DNA from: Acanthochromis polyacanthus
Lineage: Eukaryota > Chordata > Actinopteri > Pomacentridae
Reading direction: 5' to 3'
Assembly (NCBI RefSeq): GCF_021347895.1
Contig: NC_067132.1
Location: 27,187,757 to 27,251,756, forward strand
Length of the DNA stretch: 64,000 bases
Part shown: positions 21,326 to 33,355 of the stretch, one piece after another
Layout of the letters: every line of letters begins with the position of its first letter
Position numbering within the stretch: the first letter of the stretch is position 1
Program-made: the position numbers and the translations under genes
The notes under the pieces: model-generated
Databases searched by the model: none
What the model was told of the DNA's origin: nothing
What the model saw: the letters and a program-made list of their open reading frames with translations, nothing else

Positions 21326-21932
21326 GTTCTGGTGAATTTGTGGTTGGACTTGGAAAGAGCTCATGATTGATATTCAACCTGACAAAATGAGCCGTTTTGC
21401 AAAGGAGAATGGGGTAAAACTGCAATGAGCAAGGCTGACTGAGACCAATCCACACGGGCTTAATGCTGTAACTGCGGCCGAACATGCATCTACTGTGGTG
21501 AAAACTTGTGCAATCCCTTATTGTACATTTCAAATTTGAACTAAGTGACATTATTTCACAGAGATCTGTTGTCATGACAGTAAATTGTTGTCAATAAAAG
21601 TCAAATTGAATTGAATGTTGGAAAGCAATAAAAAGGGAAAACGTCTTTGGTTTTGCTGATAAAAATACGTCTTCTGAAATTGGGAATTGAAAGATAAGAT
21701 GTGCATGAACAGCTGGTAAAGGTGGAGGAAGGTGCAAGTTTGCAGTATCATTGAATTAGAACAAATTAGAAAAGAACTAGCAGAATCTAAGGAGAATTTA
21801 TAGTGAACAAGTGCTGCTCAGGGTTGGGAAACAAACAGCAGCTACCAGAGATTAGCGTCAACTCCAGAAATCCAATTCTTTCTGACAGAGCGGGAGGAAA
21901 AGGTGCGAACGTCTGCTTCCTGCTGCACTTAC

Positions 21933-22069
21933 TCAGCTCATAGGCGGTGACGGAGATGTTGTGCCAGGCGTTCTCCTCCCTGTCCAGATCCCTGAGGATG
22001 AACACCGACCCGTTGTCGGGGTGAATGTTGAATACATGGTCCATGTCCGTGAGTCGATCGATGGAGTAC
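21933..22069 (-). CDS. cdh6: cdh6 exon 7: EC4, middle part
   Basis: Completes codon 419, encodes 420-464 and one base of 465. Acceptor CCCCTTGCAG at 22070, donor GTAAGT from 21932. [20 protein letters not shown] closely follows human YSVDRHTDMDRIFNID. The LDRE motif (447-450) is the calcium-binding signature of the repeat. Possible N-glycosylation sites at Asn 438 (NGS) and Asn 456 (NIS). Confidence 0.96.
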
Positions 22070-22853
22070 CTGCAAGGGGAAGAAACGCACATAAAGCGAT
22101 CGGCGGCGTCAACTGTTGTCAGAAAACGGGTTCCCTAGACAACAGATACAGGCCACAGTCACATTTACAGATCTCCTCAGGTGTGAGTCAGGGCGGAAAC
22201 GGTCGCATTTACTGGCGGTTAAATTGACACTCGGTTAGAGCGCTTCCTCAAGCCTAAGCGAACGTGATGGACACCTCTCAGCCTTCTACTATTCAAGGAC
22301 GTGAAGAAAAAGATTAATTTTAGCATCGGTGCAGCAGAAACAGAGACCAACTTTGCTTTGTTTTTGTTTTTTTTTTACCTGTGCAAATGAGCTGCAGGAG
22401 TTAATTACAGCTTCTAAATAGCTCAGTTTACAGAAATCCCTAAAACATTTCCTCAATTAGCCTTCGTGTTATCTGAGCAGAGGGGTATTTTCAGGGTTTT
22501 GCACCTGTGTTTTTACACATGTGACTTTGAAACATCCGACACAACTGAAATACTGCAGAGGTGTCGTCCTGAACACAGTTTTAGGTATAAAAGGCTACAT
22601 GATATATTGTTTCGTTATCGATATTGTGATGTGAAGTCAGAGAAATTCATTCAAACACAAAATGAAACAAGTCTTTTTCCTGCTTGATGCAAAAACTAAA
22701 CTCGATTCTCATTTTCTGTAATTAATCTACAAGAGAAGTCTGTCTGATAGAACATCATTTACTTCAATTCTGGGGTTCTTGGGTACACAGAGTGAGCACA
22801 AAATGAGCAAGAAACACTTAAAAGATTTGGTTGCAAAACTATGATGGTCCAGC

Positions 22854-25305
22854 CAGTGGTGTCATTAGGCCTATTTTAGGGGGGCTTTCTAATCAAACAT
22901 TTAATTTTTTTAATTCAATGTTTTGTCTTTTTAAAGGTTTGAGGATCTAATTAAATTTTTTGTATTTTAAATGTTTAATATTCTTATTTTTAAATTCTAT
23001 TTTTGAAATGTTTATGTAAAATATTTCCTCTAATGTTCAATATTTTTGTTTAAAATCTTGTTTAATTTCATAATTACATGGTTTGTATCTTCTGTTTAAT
23101 TATCTAATTAAATATTTTGTCTGTCTAATATAATTTAATTGTATTTAATGTTTAATTTTCTTTTTGAAAGTTTTATTGTAGCAAATGTGTTTTCATTTGA
23201 TTTAACTGTTTTTAATGTAGTTTATTTCTTTAATATTTTTTCTGTCAAGATTTTAACCCCAACCTTAAAAAGGAAACAAACCCTTAAATCACAATAAACA
23301 TACTTCTGTTGTCACAATTATGAGTTGGTCAATTAATCACTTTATCAGTTCAGCTTTATTTGTTTAGAACCTTTCACACAGATGACAAAACTAAACATGC
23401 AAAGAGAAAAACTATGATTAAAACTCAAAAACAGTTTAAAAAAAAAAAGATTTAACATAATAAAATATGTTGTGTCCAGGGGATGGAGGGAGTTTATTGA
23501 AGTCTTCTTGGGCTCACACAGTAACTCATTTAAAATAGAAACTTGATATTCAGTCTAAGGAAACTGTAGCACAACAGAAGAACAAACAATATCTCCTATT
23601 TTCTCCTTTAATGAGCCGACTCTTATGGTGCTTTCAGATCAAAGAACTACAGACTCTTCACAACCTGCTCAAACTCTTGGTACAGGACCTCACCGCACGG
23701 GTCAAGAAGGTTTCCTTCTCATTTCTACTCTGAAGCTCACCTTCTCCTGCTCAAACCGCTGACAAATGGTTCTGCTGCTCTAAAGTCTGGTCTCCAGAAC
23801 TTCCTAAAAACTCTCACAGTCTCTTCTGCTGCAGGTTGCTTTGTAGAACTGTTCCAGAAAACCTCACTAAACCACATGGAGGGGCCTCAAGATAGTCGTC
23901 CAAATGAAACCGTACAAAAGCCAAACTAGCACAACCCAAACGCTAAAGTCTCCTGCAGCCTACCAGAGAAGCTCTTTAAACAGAGAATCAGGACAGGAAC
24001 TCTTACCTTCTGGACAACTAACATTGGTTCATAAACAAGAACACAGAATGTGTCTGACCAAAAACCTCTAAAGACTCACTACAGCCAAGATAAAGACACA
24101 ACTCAGCTGCACCAAATCCACTAATCACTGCACACATTAGCACCATGTGCTAACTGTGGCTAAAGAACCACATTTACCAAGACAGCTATCCAGCACAAAG
24201 CCCTAAAACACACCAAGAAACACATTAAAGAGGATTTTACTGCTGGAAGCTGCACGCCAATGCCTAAAGAACAAACTAAAGCAACGGAACCAAACCCGGT
24301 TCAGTGAAGAGAAGCAGAGGAAATGTTTGACTGCAGACATAAAGCAGGAAGACACTGAGCTGCTCAGGTGTTCCTGACAACACCAAGCAGCCACCTGGAC
24401 AGCCAATAGGAACGCAGCTTACTGGAAGTCCAGAGGGATGGCTTAGTGAAGGAAATTTAGTTTAAAGTTGAAGCAGAAACTTAAAGAAAGTTGAAAACTA
24501 CCTTCTGATACCTCTTCGAGTCTTGGAGTTTGAAAAGCAGTTGAGTTTTTAACAGTCACATGTATTGTTTTGACATTTAATAGAGAGTTTAGTGCCTGAT
24601 TGTAATTCTGTTTAGTGAATGGATAATTTAAGATATGAAGATATGTTTTGTTTTTTCTTCAGCACTTTTTATTGTTTAGTTGGCTCATGTGGTTAACTTG
24701 AAGCGGTTGAGTGCATTAAAATCCTCCAAGACAAATGTTACAAAGTGGTTGCTGGAGTTATTTCAATTATGCATATATTTATGGAAAATACTGAAATGTG
24801 TTGTGCACATCCAGCCACAGAACTTTCATCCATATTTTACATGAAGAACCATTTTCAATACGGCCTGTCCTTGCTCTGTTTTTTTTTCTGCTTTTTTTAA
24901 GCTCACTGTTTTGTTTTATTATCCCTTCATGCTATCGCTGTAAGATTTTAAAAGGGCAAAATGCTCTTAATTTACACCAGAATGCAGGAAACAGGATCAA
25001 TAATTTTCAAAATTTTCTGGGGGAGGGTCCCCAGACCCCCCACCAGCATCCCACACAGACCAAACTCTCAGGTCTGGTCACAAGTTGGCAGCCCTGAATT
25101 ATTGTGTTGTGAGCAAAAGTCATGGCCACTGTGGCCTAAAACATTTACACAGTAAAGTATCTCTGAATAAATCTAAATCTGTCCAAAAAGTGGAAAAGAA
25201 ATTTCTCAGTTTTTGGTGGCTGTTTGTGAAATTAAACGTTCACTCACATCCTGTGCATCTTCTGGGGCTAAGCCCCCCCGTCCTTAAAACCTAGTGACGC
25301 CCCTG
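22854..25305. mobile_element. Possible hAT-like non-autonomous element
   Basis: CAGTGGTGTCATTAGG with a following GGGGGG run at 22854 is mirrored by CAGGGGCGTCACTAGG with a GGGGGG run read on the minus strand from 25305. CAG-starting ends of this type are usual for hAT elements. Near the right end, TTTTCTGGGGGAGGGTCCCC is a subterminal sequence I associate with such fish repeats. No transposase frame is open. I could not find a matching 8-bp target duplication (GGTCCAGC against GCTGTGAC), so these may be ends of two different insertions. Confidence 0.45.
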
Positions 25306-26189
25306 GCTGTGACACTGCAGAAGCTTATCGAAATAAAGCCACTGTGAATCAGCGCCAAAGCTAAAGGCAGCCCAACTAAATACTAGAGTGTGCAACTTTT
25401 TTTTGTTATTGGATGGGCTGTATATATGACAATCAATGGATACTGGTTGTAAATATGGGTTATTATGGGTTTTCTTGATTGCCAATAATCAGTATTCGCC
25501 CAAGAAACACTACACAATTGGATCCCTGAGGTTTGCTGTCTAGAACAGTCTGTCCTGCGGTGATGAAGGATTTTTCCCACATTAGAGCCAACAGGTTATC
25601 CAGTCGTGTTGTTTTCCTCCGCTTCCAGGATTCCTGCGATACATCAGTGTGATTAATGGAGTAGCAGGCATCAGGAGGGTCGGCGTAAGAGGAAGGAGAC
25701 CCCCGAGGGGAGACTATGAACCAGGTCTCTGAATGCTCCGCCGCTCCCTCCCCTCGCCGCCTCCCCCGCCTCCTGCAGCATCAACCCTTTCGGTGTCTTT
25801 ATCCGAACCCTCCCTCCGCAGTAACTCTAACCTCGTTAAATCTGCGTCGGCTTTACTAATTGCTTTTCTAATATTCCCAATAATTCAGCCGGCCGGGCTC
25901 TAACCCCTTCCCCTGATTAATGACGGGGAGATAACGGCGCTCATCGTCCTGACCGGGCATCCAAAGTGCTGCTCTCAGCAGGCAGGCAGCTGGTCGGACG
26001 GGAGGCCGAGCAGAAGGACACGAAGGGTTACAGAAATGTTAGTGATCAGCGAGACGGGACATATTTCCTCTTTCCCAGCTATATGATCGGACGGACCGCC
26101 ACGGTGTTTCCAGAAAACAGTATTCCAGGAAAAAAAAGGGTCAAAGAGAGTCTAGTAGGAGAGTCTGACCTGAGCTGAGTGTAGTATAG

Positions 26190-26702
26190 ATTTAAGGTAC
26201 ATTTTAGGCTAAGAAGATACAAAACAATTTGCATAGAGATGAGTTTTTAGCTGTTTAAATGATCAAACGATACAGATGAGTTCTCTCTACTTCTAGTCAT
26301 GGTTGTTCTGTTTCTGTAGAGGTATAGGACTTCATACTGCAGTGAAAAATGAACCCACAGTGAAGAAAAATATGACAAGACCAAAAAACGCCAATACACT
26401 ACTGAGGTTCAGAGATGTCAGTCATTTTAGACCAAGAAGGGACTATTTTCATGGAACAAAACTTGCATAAAGATGAGTTTTAAGCTGCAAATGATCAAAA
26501 AGACATGCTTGAGTTCTCTCTGCTTCTAGTCCTGGTTGTTGTGTTTCCACAGAGGTGCAGGACTTCATATTGTGGTGAAGAAAGAACCCACAGTGAGGAA
26601 AAATGTGACATTAACAAGAAATAAGCTACATGTAAGTCATTTTAGACTAAGAAGGGATTATTTTCATGGACAAAAACTGACACAAAGATGAGTTTTTAGG
26701 TA
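26190..26702 (+). repeat. Tandem repeat, unit about 225 bp, 2.3 copies
   Basis: The ordered words TTTTAGRCTAAGAAG, AAAGATGAGTTTT, GAGTTCTCTCTRCTTCTAGTC, GTGCAGGACTTCATA and GAACCCACAGTGA occur once from about 26190, again from about 26421, and the first two again at about 26636-26702. A further partial copy lies near 55340-55440 in intron 1, showing the unit is dispersed as well as tandem. Confidence 0.75.
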
Positions 26703-26744
26703 TCAAGTCAATAACTGGAGATGAATTTTGAAGTACTATACTTC

Positions 26745-27170
26745 AGGGCTGCAACTAACAAGTGAATTTGAATATTCTGGTGGCTCTTTTGACATACTGA
26801 TTAATAATTAGACCTAAATATACAAGATAATAGTGAAAAATGACCATCTAGAAGAAAAATGTCAACAGTTTGTGCATTTTCTTTTTAACATAACACCTGT
26901 GAGCATTAAAAATATTATAAATAATGAAAAAATTAATTTGATAAAATATTCTACAACTTTTGTTCAGACATAATATAGCTATAGTGTGTCATGAAAACAT
27001 TTTTTGGAGTATTGATGACACCTGCAAACACCTGGAAAAATACCGTAAACGTCAATTCCAAATTTTAGATTTTTTTCAAGTAAATAAAGAAATTAAACTT
27101 TCTCAATTTTATTTTTTTTTTACAGGATCAGGTCTATTTTTGTTGAATTATTAAATTAGGCACGCTGAAT
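26745..27170 (-). repeat. Dispersed fish repeat, inverted copy
   Basis: Opens with CAGGGCTGCAACTAAC, the reverse complement of the GTTAGTTGCAGCCC end of the element at 11434-11855. The body is more diverged; the right boundary is a guess. Confidence 0.4.
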
Positions 27171-27239
27171 AAAACCATTCTAATGAAATATTGTGATTTT
27201 AAACTTAGCTTTGGTTGATTTTTTCTGAAATAACTGCAT

Positions 27240-27400
27240 GTCACTTTTGATGTGTTCAAGGACTGTCGGAAAGTTGAAAATCCATAGATTTTTTCGGATT
27301 TCACAGTTTCTGGTGAGAATTTTGTGGGTTGTTTATAAAGATAAGATGTCCGTCAACCTTATAATATCAGAACTGTACTGACTTTTACCTGCTGTGTGAT
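27240..27400 (-). repeat. Dispersed AACTTTCTGACAGTC repeat, copy 2 (inverted)
   Basis: AAGGACTGTCGGAAAGTTGAAA at 27258 is the reverse complement of the core word found in the copies at 17.4 and 43.1 kb. Confidence 0.4.
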
Positions 27401-30359
27401 AAAATATTCTAAATTCTGGGCTTTTTTCCAGAGCTTCAGCCTCCATTCAACAATAAGAAAACTGTGTTGGACATGTCTGAATGTTCCTGAAGGGAAAAGG
27501 TGCTGTGAACTTTTTATACAGGAAAATTACATCTATTCTATTTCAATAGCAGGAGCTCCCATTAAATGAATTATTTAAATCATAATTTATGGGGAGGTTC
27601 ATGACTCCATCTTTTCAAGCTGAAAATATAAACAGCTTTAAAACGCTGGCCTCTGCAGAGACACTGTGTTCCGTTCGGTGTGTGAAACGCCGCTAAAAAC
27701 GTGCCAGAAGTTCACTCACGCCACTTCGTTAATGGAAATTATGCAGGCATTCTAATAAACGGGAGTAACGGCAGCCGGGTGTGAGGCTGCGGCTCGACTC
27801 CGTCTCCGACTTTTTCATTTTTACGACGCACTAAGGGAGTTGGCTCTCAAGGTTGAAGTTCCAGCACTTTATTGCAGGTGTCAAATATGATATCATTCTC
27901 TTTTATCGCCCATCATCAAGGAGGGGAGCTACCCTGTGGCATTTAAAGCCGCGCTGCAGAGGAGGAGGCCTGCAGGCTGCCTGGAATCCGGAAGCCGTCG
28001 AGTCTTTGTTAGCTCCACATGTGAACGTTCCCTGTAAATGGGCGAACATGTCTGCATACGGGAACATGTATGACGTGGCGAGCAGACAAAAGAACACAAA
28101 GGATCAGCAGCATAAGGGCCTGTTTCTTACTAGATATTAGCCATAGTCATTCAGCTGCTGTGATGGAAACTCATCACTGATGCTCCTCTGAACACGAAAA
28201 CATTCAAGGTTACCAGAGAACATCGTCCTCGTTAGATCTCAGGCTCGTGTGGCTTTTTTCTGCGTTGTTTCAGCAGCGATTTATACTTGAACCTGCTGTG
28301 AAGAAGTGTAGCCGAGGACGCAGAGAACAACAACCGTGATGACTGATCGCTCAAAGATAATGCTTCTGTTAAACTCAGTGTAATAAACTGTAATTGTATC
28401 TGGCCTCCTCAAAATGCAAACACGAGAGCCAGTTTTCTGCCAGCGGAGCCATATGCTGCTTTCTGCTCTTCACAGCTCCACTAATCCGTGAATAAACTCT
28501 ATTTTCTTGCAGTACTTTTGGTAAAAAGTGAATGTTTTTCTACAATTATTAGCTCCAAACTCAGCTGTCGTTGTTTGAAGTACAAATGGTCAATAAATCA
28601 AGTTTCAGGTTTAAAAAAAGTCGAACGCTGTGGAAGCTCTGAAGAAAAAAGCTAATTTGAACATCTGTAACTGTATGAAAACAGTTTGTTAGAAGATCAT
28701 CTGCGGAATGAATCCTGAGCATCAACTGGGCTGAATATGGTTTAAAAAAATGTTGTTTTTAAGTTCTAGGTTCTAATTTTTAGGATTTCAGTGACTATAT
28801 TTGATGATGTAGTAGAAACAATTCGATTGTTAATTTAATTCATTAATTTTTCAGGCCAAAAAGTTACGTTATCTTAATTTAAATTAAATGTTTTGCTGTT
28901 TTAGCTCGACAAAAAGAAGCTTTTTAATAAATTCAGCTTTAGATTGAGGAAAATATGACTATATTTCTGGCATTTTTTGCCCAAGTGGTAAATTAATATG
29001 TCATAAAAACAGTCAAATAAATCAGAATCGATCATCAGTTAACGTATAATACTTTAAAGTTTCTTCCGTCCATTGGTTTAACCTTTAAAATCGCATTTCT
29101 GTGCATTAAAGTTTTTCCCCATTAAAGTAATCCCTTCTCACCATTAAGTGTAAGTCTCATTTCAGTACAGTACAAAAAAACAATAAAAAGACGAAGTGTG
29201 ATTTGTCATCCCGGCTCCAATTGCCATTAAGTTTGCATTAATAGTTTTACTTTGTACAGGCTGATTTAATTTCCTTCCATGGGAACATTAACGGAAATTA
29301 ATGGCTGCCGGTAGTAATGAGAAAAATACGTACAAAAATCCAAAGCAGAATTAAGTTGAAAACGATAAAAATGGAAAGTACACACAGAGTCAGAGCTGAA
29401 ATGTGTCTAATACTATCATTTTTGGGTGTATTTTTCATTAAAGCAGATAATTTCAATGAATGTTTTTCACAGAATGACGTTTAAATCAGCAACAATTACA
29501 ACAACACGACTTATATCTGCACTTTTTGGATCTATCTGTAGAGACTCAAAGCTCCAGACAGAACCAAGACCAGGAGCAGTTCCAGATGTGGCTGAAAGCT
29601 CCAGAAAATAACTAATAATTGCAGCTTGAGTTGGCAATCGTGTTGTCTTTTTTTCAGTTTTTTTTGGTGCTGCACCGAGACGAATAAAAATGAAACCGAA
29701 TTTGAAATGCAGCAACACATTGTGCAAAAAGGTTACCTGGGTTATTCCATATTGAATTAGAACATTTTTAGAAAAATTTCCAACAAAAAAGGACCAAAAA
29801 TGAAAAATATGTCGACGTTTAAAGCATTATTTTCTTCGTGACATTTGGAAAAACATTTTCAAACTGCAGAATTCTGGTTTTACTTGGGTTGCTTTCGTGG
29901 TACAACTTGTCATAATCGCTCTAACAGTATGAAAGTTTAACAAACATAACTTTTTCCCATTTATGGAATAAAATATTTAATATTTAATATTTAAAAGTGT
30001 TTTATGGGTGTTCTTTGTATTATCATGACTTACAAATATTGGAATTGGTGCTCAAAGATGCGACTTTTCACAATTTTCCTTCTTTTCTTTCGTCTTTTAA
30101 GAGAATATTCGATCTACCTGTCCAGTATTACAGACTTTGGATCAATGACGTGATTAGAACCAACGGTGAAAATGTCAGATTTTTATCTCTAATAGTTCCT
30201 GAGATATCATCGTTTGATTTATGAAGCTAAAATTTCACAGATACCATTTTACAAATATGCAGTTTATGATAAACAAATCAGAAATGGTGGAAAAGAAGGA
30301 ACCAGATGATTTGAGAGGTGTTTTGTTAGTTTTTTTTAAGTTGTGGTGCGGTTTCGTAC

Positions 30360-30613
30360 CTGACGGGGCTGCTTTTATTGTCCGGGTCCGAGGCGCTGAC
30401 GGATCCGATGACCGTGTTCCTGGCGGCGTCCTCCTTCACCTCCATGACGTAGCTGGCTCGCTCGAACACCGGCGGCTCGTCCACGTCCTCCACCACGATC
30501 TTGATGGTGGCCTCGTCCCTGAAGGGCCCCATGGAGTAGAAACGAGGGTTGATGTGGGAGTTCTCCACCTGGACACGGAGGCTGTACTGACGCTTCCTCT
30601 CAAAGTCCAGCGG
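30360..30613 (-). CDS. cdh6: cdh6 exon 6: end of EC3, start of EC4
   Basis: Residues 335-418 plus two bases of codon 419. Acceptor ATCACAG at 30614, donor GTACGA from 30359. PLDFERKRQYSLRVQVEN is the LDFE strand of EC3. VVEDVDEPPVF (374-384) is the calcium-binding linker with the DVDEPP variant characteristic of classical cadherins between EC3 and EC4. SASDPDNK opens EC4. Strongly GC-rich relative to the intron. Confidence 0.96.
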
Positions 30614-31899
30614 CTGTGATACAAAGAGACAAGATGCTGGATTAAAAACAAACTTCTGCTGCAACTTCCTCCAGCGGCTGCTTTTGTCTGTTATTATTTA
30701 CTTTTAAACATTTGCACGCGTTGCCGTGCTCCGCTGTTGATTTCGGGAGCGGCTAATCTCCATTCCGAGCGTCCCGCCACATTCAATTTGAGGTCAGACG
30801 TTTTTGTCCTTTTTATTCATTAAACTGACAACCTCTTCCAGAACATCTAATGAGCACATGTGAAGGGTCTTAGTGTCTTGTTCAAGGACACTAACAAGGC
30901 CGCTGATGGACACAGATGGGCTGCTGCATAGATCAGAACCGAGCTCTCGTCGGCGACTTTGCTAAACGCCGCTGAATAATGTGACTGATGTGGCATTTTG
31001 GTGGAAAACTAACATGACAACAACGCGGTGGGCTTAACAGGATTCATGTCAGTGTTTGTAAGAAATCTGATTAGTTGGTGTTATGGCGTTCTTCGCCACG
31101 CAAGTCTGAAAACTAGAACATTTTTTTCAATCAGCGCCTTGCCTGTTTGTGCTTTTCTGCCTGATTTCCTGATCCGAGGCACACCGCGGGCGCTATGAAA
31201 CAATCAATCAAAGTTGTGTTTTTCGATCTTCGCGGGGTGACATCTGTTCATTTCGGTGTTGTTGTCTTTGTGTTAAATGAAGAGATCAGTGTGCCAGATT
31301 AGTGCAATGATGGAGCATGGTAAGACTTGGGTGTGGAGCTCCGTTTGACGAAAAAAAAAAAAAAACATCTGCTGGAGTTTACATATAAAGGAAAGTCTGT
31401 TACTTTGAAGTCCTCTTCAGACAGGTTCACAGATTGTTGATTAAACTTATCAGTGTCATGCAAATATTATAAGTTACAAATCTTGTGTTTTGGGGGACTT
31501 TCTGAAAAAGTTTCTGATGCTATAGATAAAAAAAAGAATCGCAGTACAGCCATAAACATACTATACTTTAATGTCTATTTTACTCTAAATGGGAGCATAG
31601 TTCACAAAATAACCATGCAGTATTCAAAAAGTCTTGCAACTACAAATTAGGACGATAATCTCATTTAGAAAATGTTTACTGAAGTAATAAATCGACTTAG
31701 AAATCAGGTCATGTTGTCACACACTTCTATTTCTTAGTAAAACCAGTCACCCCTGCTGGTTGCTATACATAATGCAGGCTCAAGGCATTTCCACAGTGGT
31801 TTTACTTTTCAGACCTTTAAATAACCCACAAAACTCTTTCAACTTATTTTTTAGATGTATTTTCATGTGATTAAACAGCCTTTTCTCTATTGTAGCATT

Positions 31900-32560
31900 A
31901 ATCAATTCTTTTGGTTCAGTCTAACGTATTTGTGTTGAGTTCCAAGAGCCACATCCAACTTATGTTGGCCCAACAATTTTCCCAGAATGAAAAATTAGTC
32001 CAAAATTAAGTTCATTCAAACAAAGGAAATTAAGTTTGTCCAACAGAATTGCTTCGTGCTGAAATAAAGTCACTTACTCACATTGAAGTACTTTCTATTA
32101 TTTAATGAGGTCCATCCAATTGATACCTCTTGACTGTAATCTAACTTGATTGCACTCCAATATAACTCTAAAAAAGCTTAATAAAATTACTAAAATGAAA
32201 ACCAACTAAATTAACAGTATTTAAAAATTACATAAATAAATTAGGTTGATTCCGTCGATGTAAATTAAGTTTGTCCAACAGAATTGCTAAATGTTGAAAG
32301 AAAGTTACTTAACCACAAGGAAATAATTGCAATGATTCAATTAAGTTAATCTAAACTATAACTTTTGGCTGTAAATATATTTTTACAATGCTCAAAAAAG
32401 TATGTCCACTTCATTAAATAGATTTTTTCAGCATTACACAATTTTGTTGGTTCAACTTAATGTACTTGTGTTGAGTCAAGTTGATATATTTATGATAACT
32501 CAACTAATTTCCAAGAACTTAATCATGTAGTAATAAAACATACACTAGTTAATCAAGTTA
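31900..32560 (+). repeat. AATTAAGTTTGTCCAACAG repeat cluster
   Basis: AATTAAGTTTGTCCAACAGAATTGCT occurs near 32025 and near 32263 (here given as one shared word of the two), each followed by a TTGAAAGAAAGTYACTTA-like stretch. GTGTTGAGTYCAAG words occur near 31930 and 32470. The cluster looks like two or three overlapping partial copies of one element. Confidence 0.5.
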
Positions 32561-32592
32561 AGCTTGTAAAACATAACTGCTTAATGCTGATA

Positions 32593-32700
32593 TCAGTGGC
32601 GTCATTGGGTCTATTTTAGGGGGCTTCAGCCCCCATAAAATATTCTTTAGTACCCTCAAAATAGTTTTATGTTCTTTTTTTATAAAGTTTTTTTTTTTTT
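32593..32700 (+). repeat. Element end like the one at 22854
   Basis: CAGTGGCGTCATTGGGTCTA followed by TTTTAGGGGGCTTCAGCCCC parallels the left end of the hAT-like element in intron 6. No mirrored right end was found nearby, so it is a solo end or a truncated copy. Confidence 0.45.
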
Positions 32701-32744
32701 TTAAAGGCTGTCTCTGAGTGACACACCAAAGCCTGTGTGTAGCG

Positions 32745-32825
32745 CTCATAGATATGCATAGAAGAGTAGACAGGACATGCCCCTCTGAGCGGCGTGCCTA
32801 TGGCGAGACTAAGCTAGTTTTTAAG
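32745..32825 (+). repeat. Dispersed CCCCTCTGAGCGGCGTGCC repeat, copy A
   Basis: CATAGATATGCATAGAAGAG, then CCCCTCTGAGCGGCGTGCCT and GAGACTAAGCTAGTT. The same ordered words occur at 49850-49990 (plus) and 51020-51135 (minus). Confidence 0.7.
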
Positions 32826-33227
32826 AGTTTAAGAGAGTAATCAACAATTAAAATAACTTTCTCCACTAAAACTAATAAACACGAGGTCAAATAGAAGGAA
32901 CAGTTTTAAATCCTGCAGTCCCATGATGACAGGAATAAAGTTTCTCAACAAAAACTAAATCTGCTGGTGGATTCCATTGAAGTCCTAATAAATGACAAAG
33001 TGTGATACTAAACGTTTGCGGTGCTAAAAATCTCAAAGTAAAGATATCAAGCTGATCTATATTTATAGACAGTCTATGAAAAAAAAAGTACAATAAAATC
33101 CTGTTGCTCTTTGAAGGACGCAGCTGTTGACTACTTTTCTGTTTATTCTTTAGGTTCAGGCAATACATTGTGTTCAAACATGGACAAATCACAGCAATTT
33201 TGAAGCCAAATGACTCCTAGAAACCAA

Positions 33228-33355
33228 AACTGATTTTTGCACCAGGCTGTAAACATGTTTGTTTCCGTTTTAAAGTTTGACGTTTTAACATGGGGGTCTA
33301 TGGGGATTGACTCACTTTTGGAGTCAGCCTCTAGTGGTCATTCGATGAACTGCAA
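33228..33355 (+). repeat. TAACATGGGGGTCTATGGGG repeat, copy 1
   Basis: CAGGCTGTAAACATGTTTG, AAGTTTGACGTTTTAACATG, TCTATGGGGATTGACTCAC and AGCCTCTAGTGG in this order, shared with the copy near 35318 at about 85 percent by eye. Common in fish genomes; no coding capacity. Confidence 0.75.

Larger units (their letters stand above)
19965..21665 (+). mobile_element. Dead Tc1/mariner element
   Basis: Outer arms are inverted: GAAGTTTTCCCTTTTTACTGCATTTCAACA near 19993 (shown in parts) is mirrored by TGTTGGAAAGCAATAAAAAGGGAAAACGTC ending near 21645. The inside reads as transposase remains on the plus strand. At 20388-20440 the codons give NWKKVLWSDETKI then a stop, the hallmark catalytic-Asp motif of Tc1 transposases. 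At 20498-20530 they give KHGGGSII. After 21340, NLWLDLER-like codons and DKMSRFAKENG correspond to the transposase C-terminus. Roughly 0.5 kb expected between GGGSIM and NLW is missing and is replaced by the minisatellite. Stops and frameshifts make it inactive. Confidence 0.85.
19724..21932 (-). other. cdh6: cdh6 intron 7
   Basis: About 2.2 kb, most of it filled by a dead Tc1 element with an internal 29-bp minisatellite, lying antisense to cdh6. The 21670-21930 stretch shows nothing else recognisable. Confidence 0.9.
22070..30359 (-). other. cdh6: cdh6 intron 6
   Basis: About 8.3 kb. Contains a possible hAT-like element (22854-25305), a three-unit tandem repeat (26190-26702), an inverted fish repeat near 26745-27170 and a dispersed-repeat copy near 27240. 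The stretches 25310-26180 and 27560-30350 hold no exon that I could recognise; 25640-25930 is GC-rich and might be a conserved non-coding element. Confidence 0.85.
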
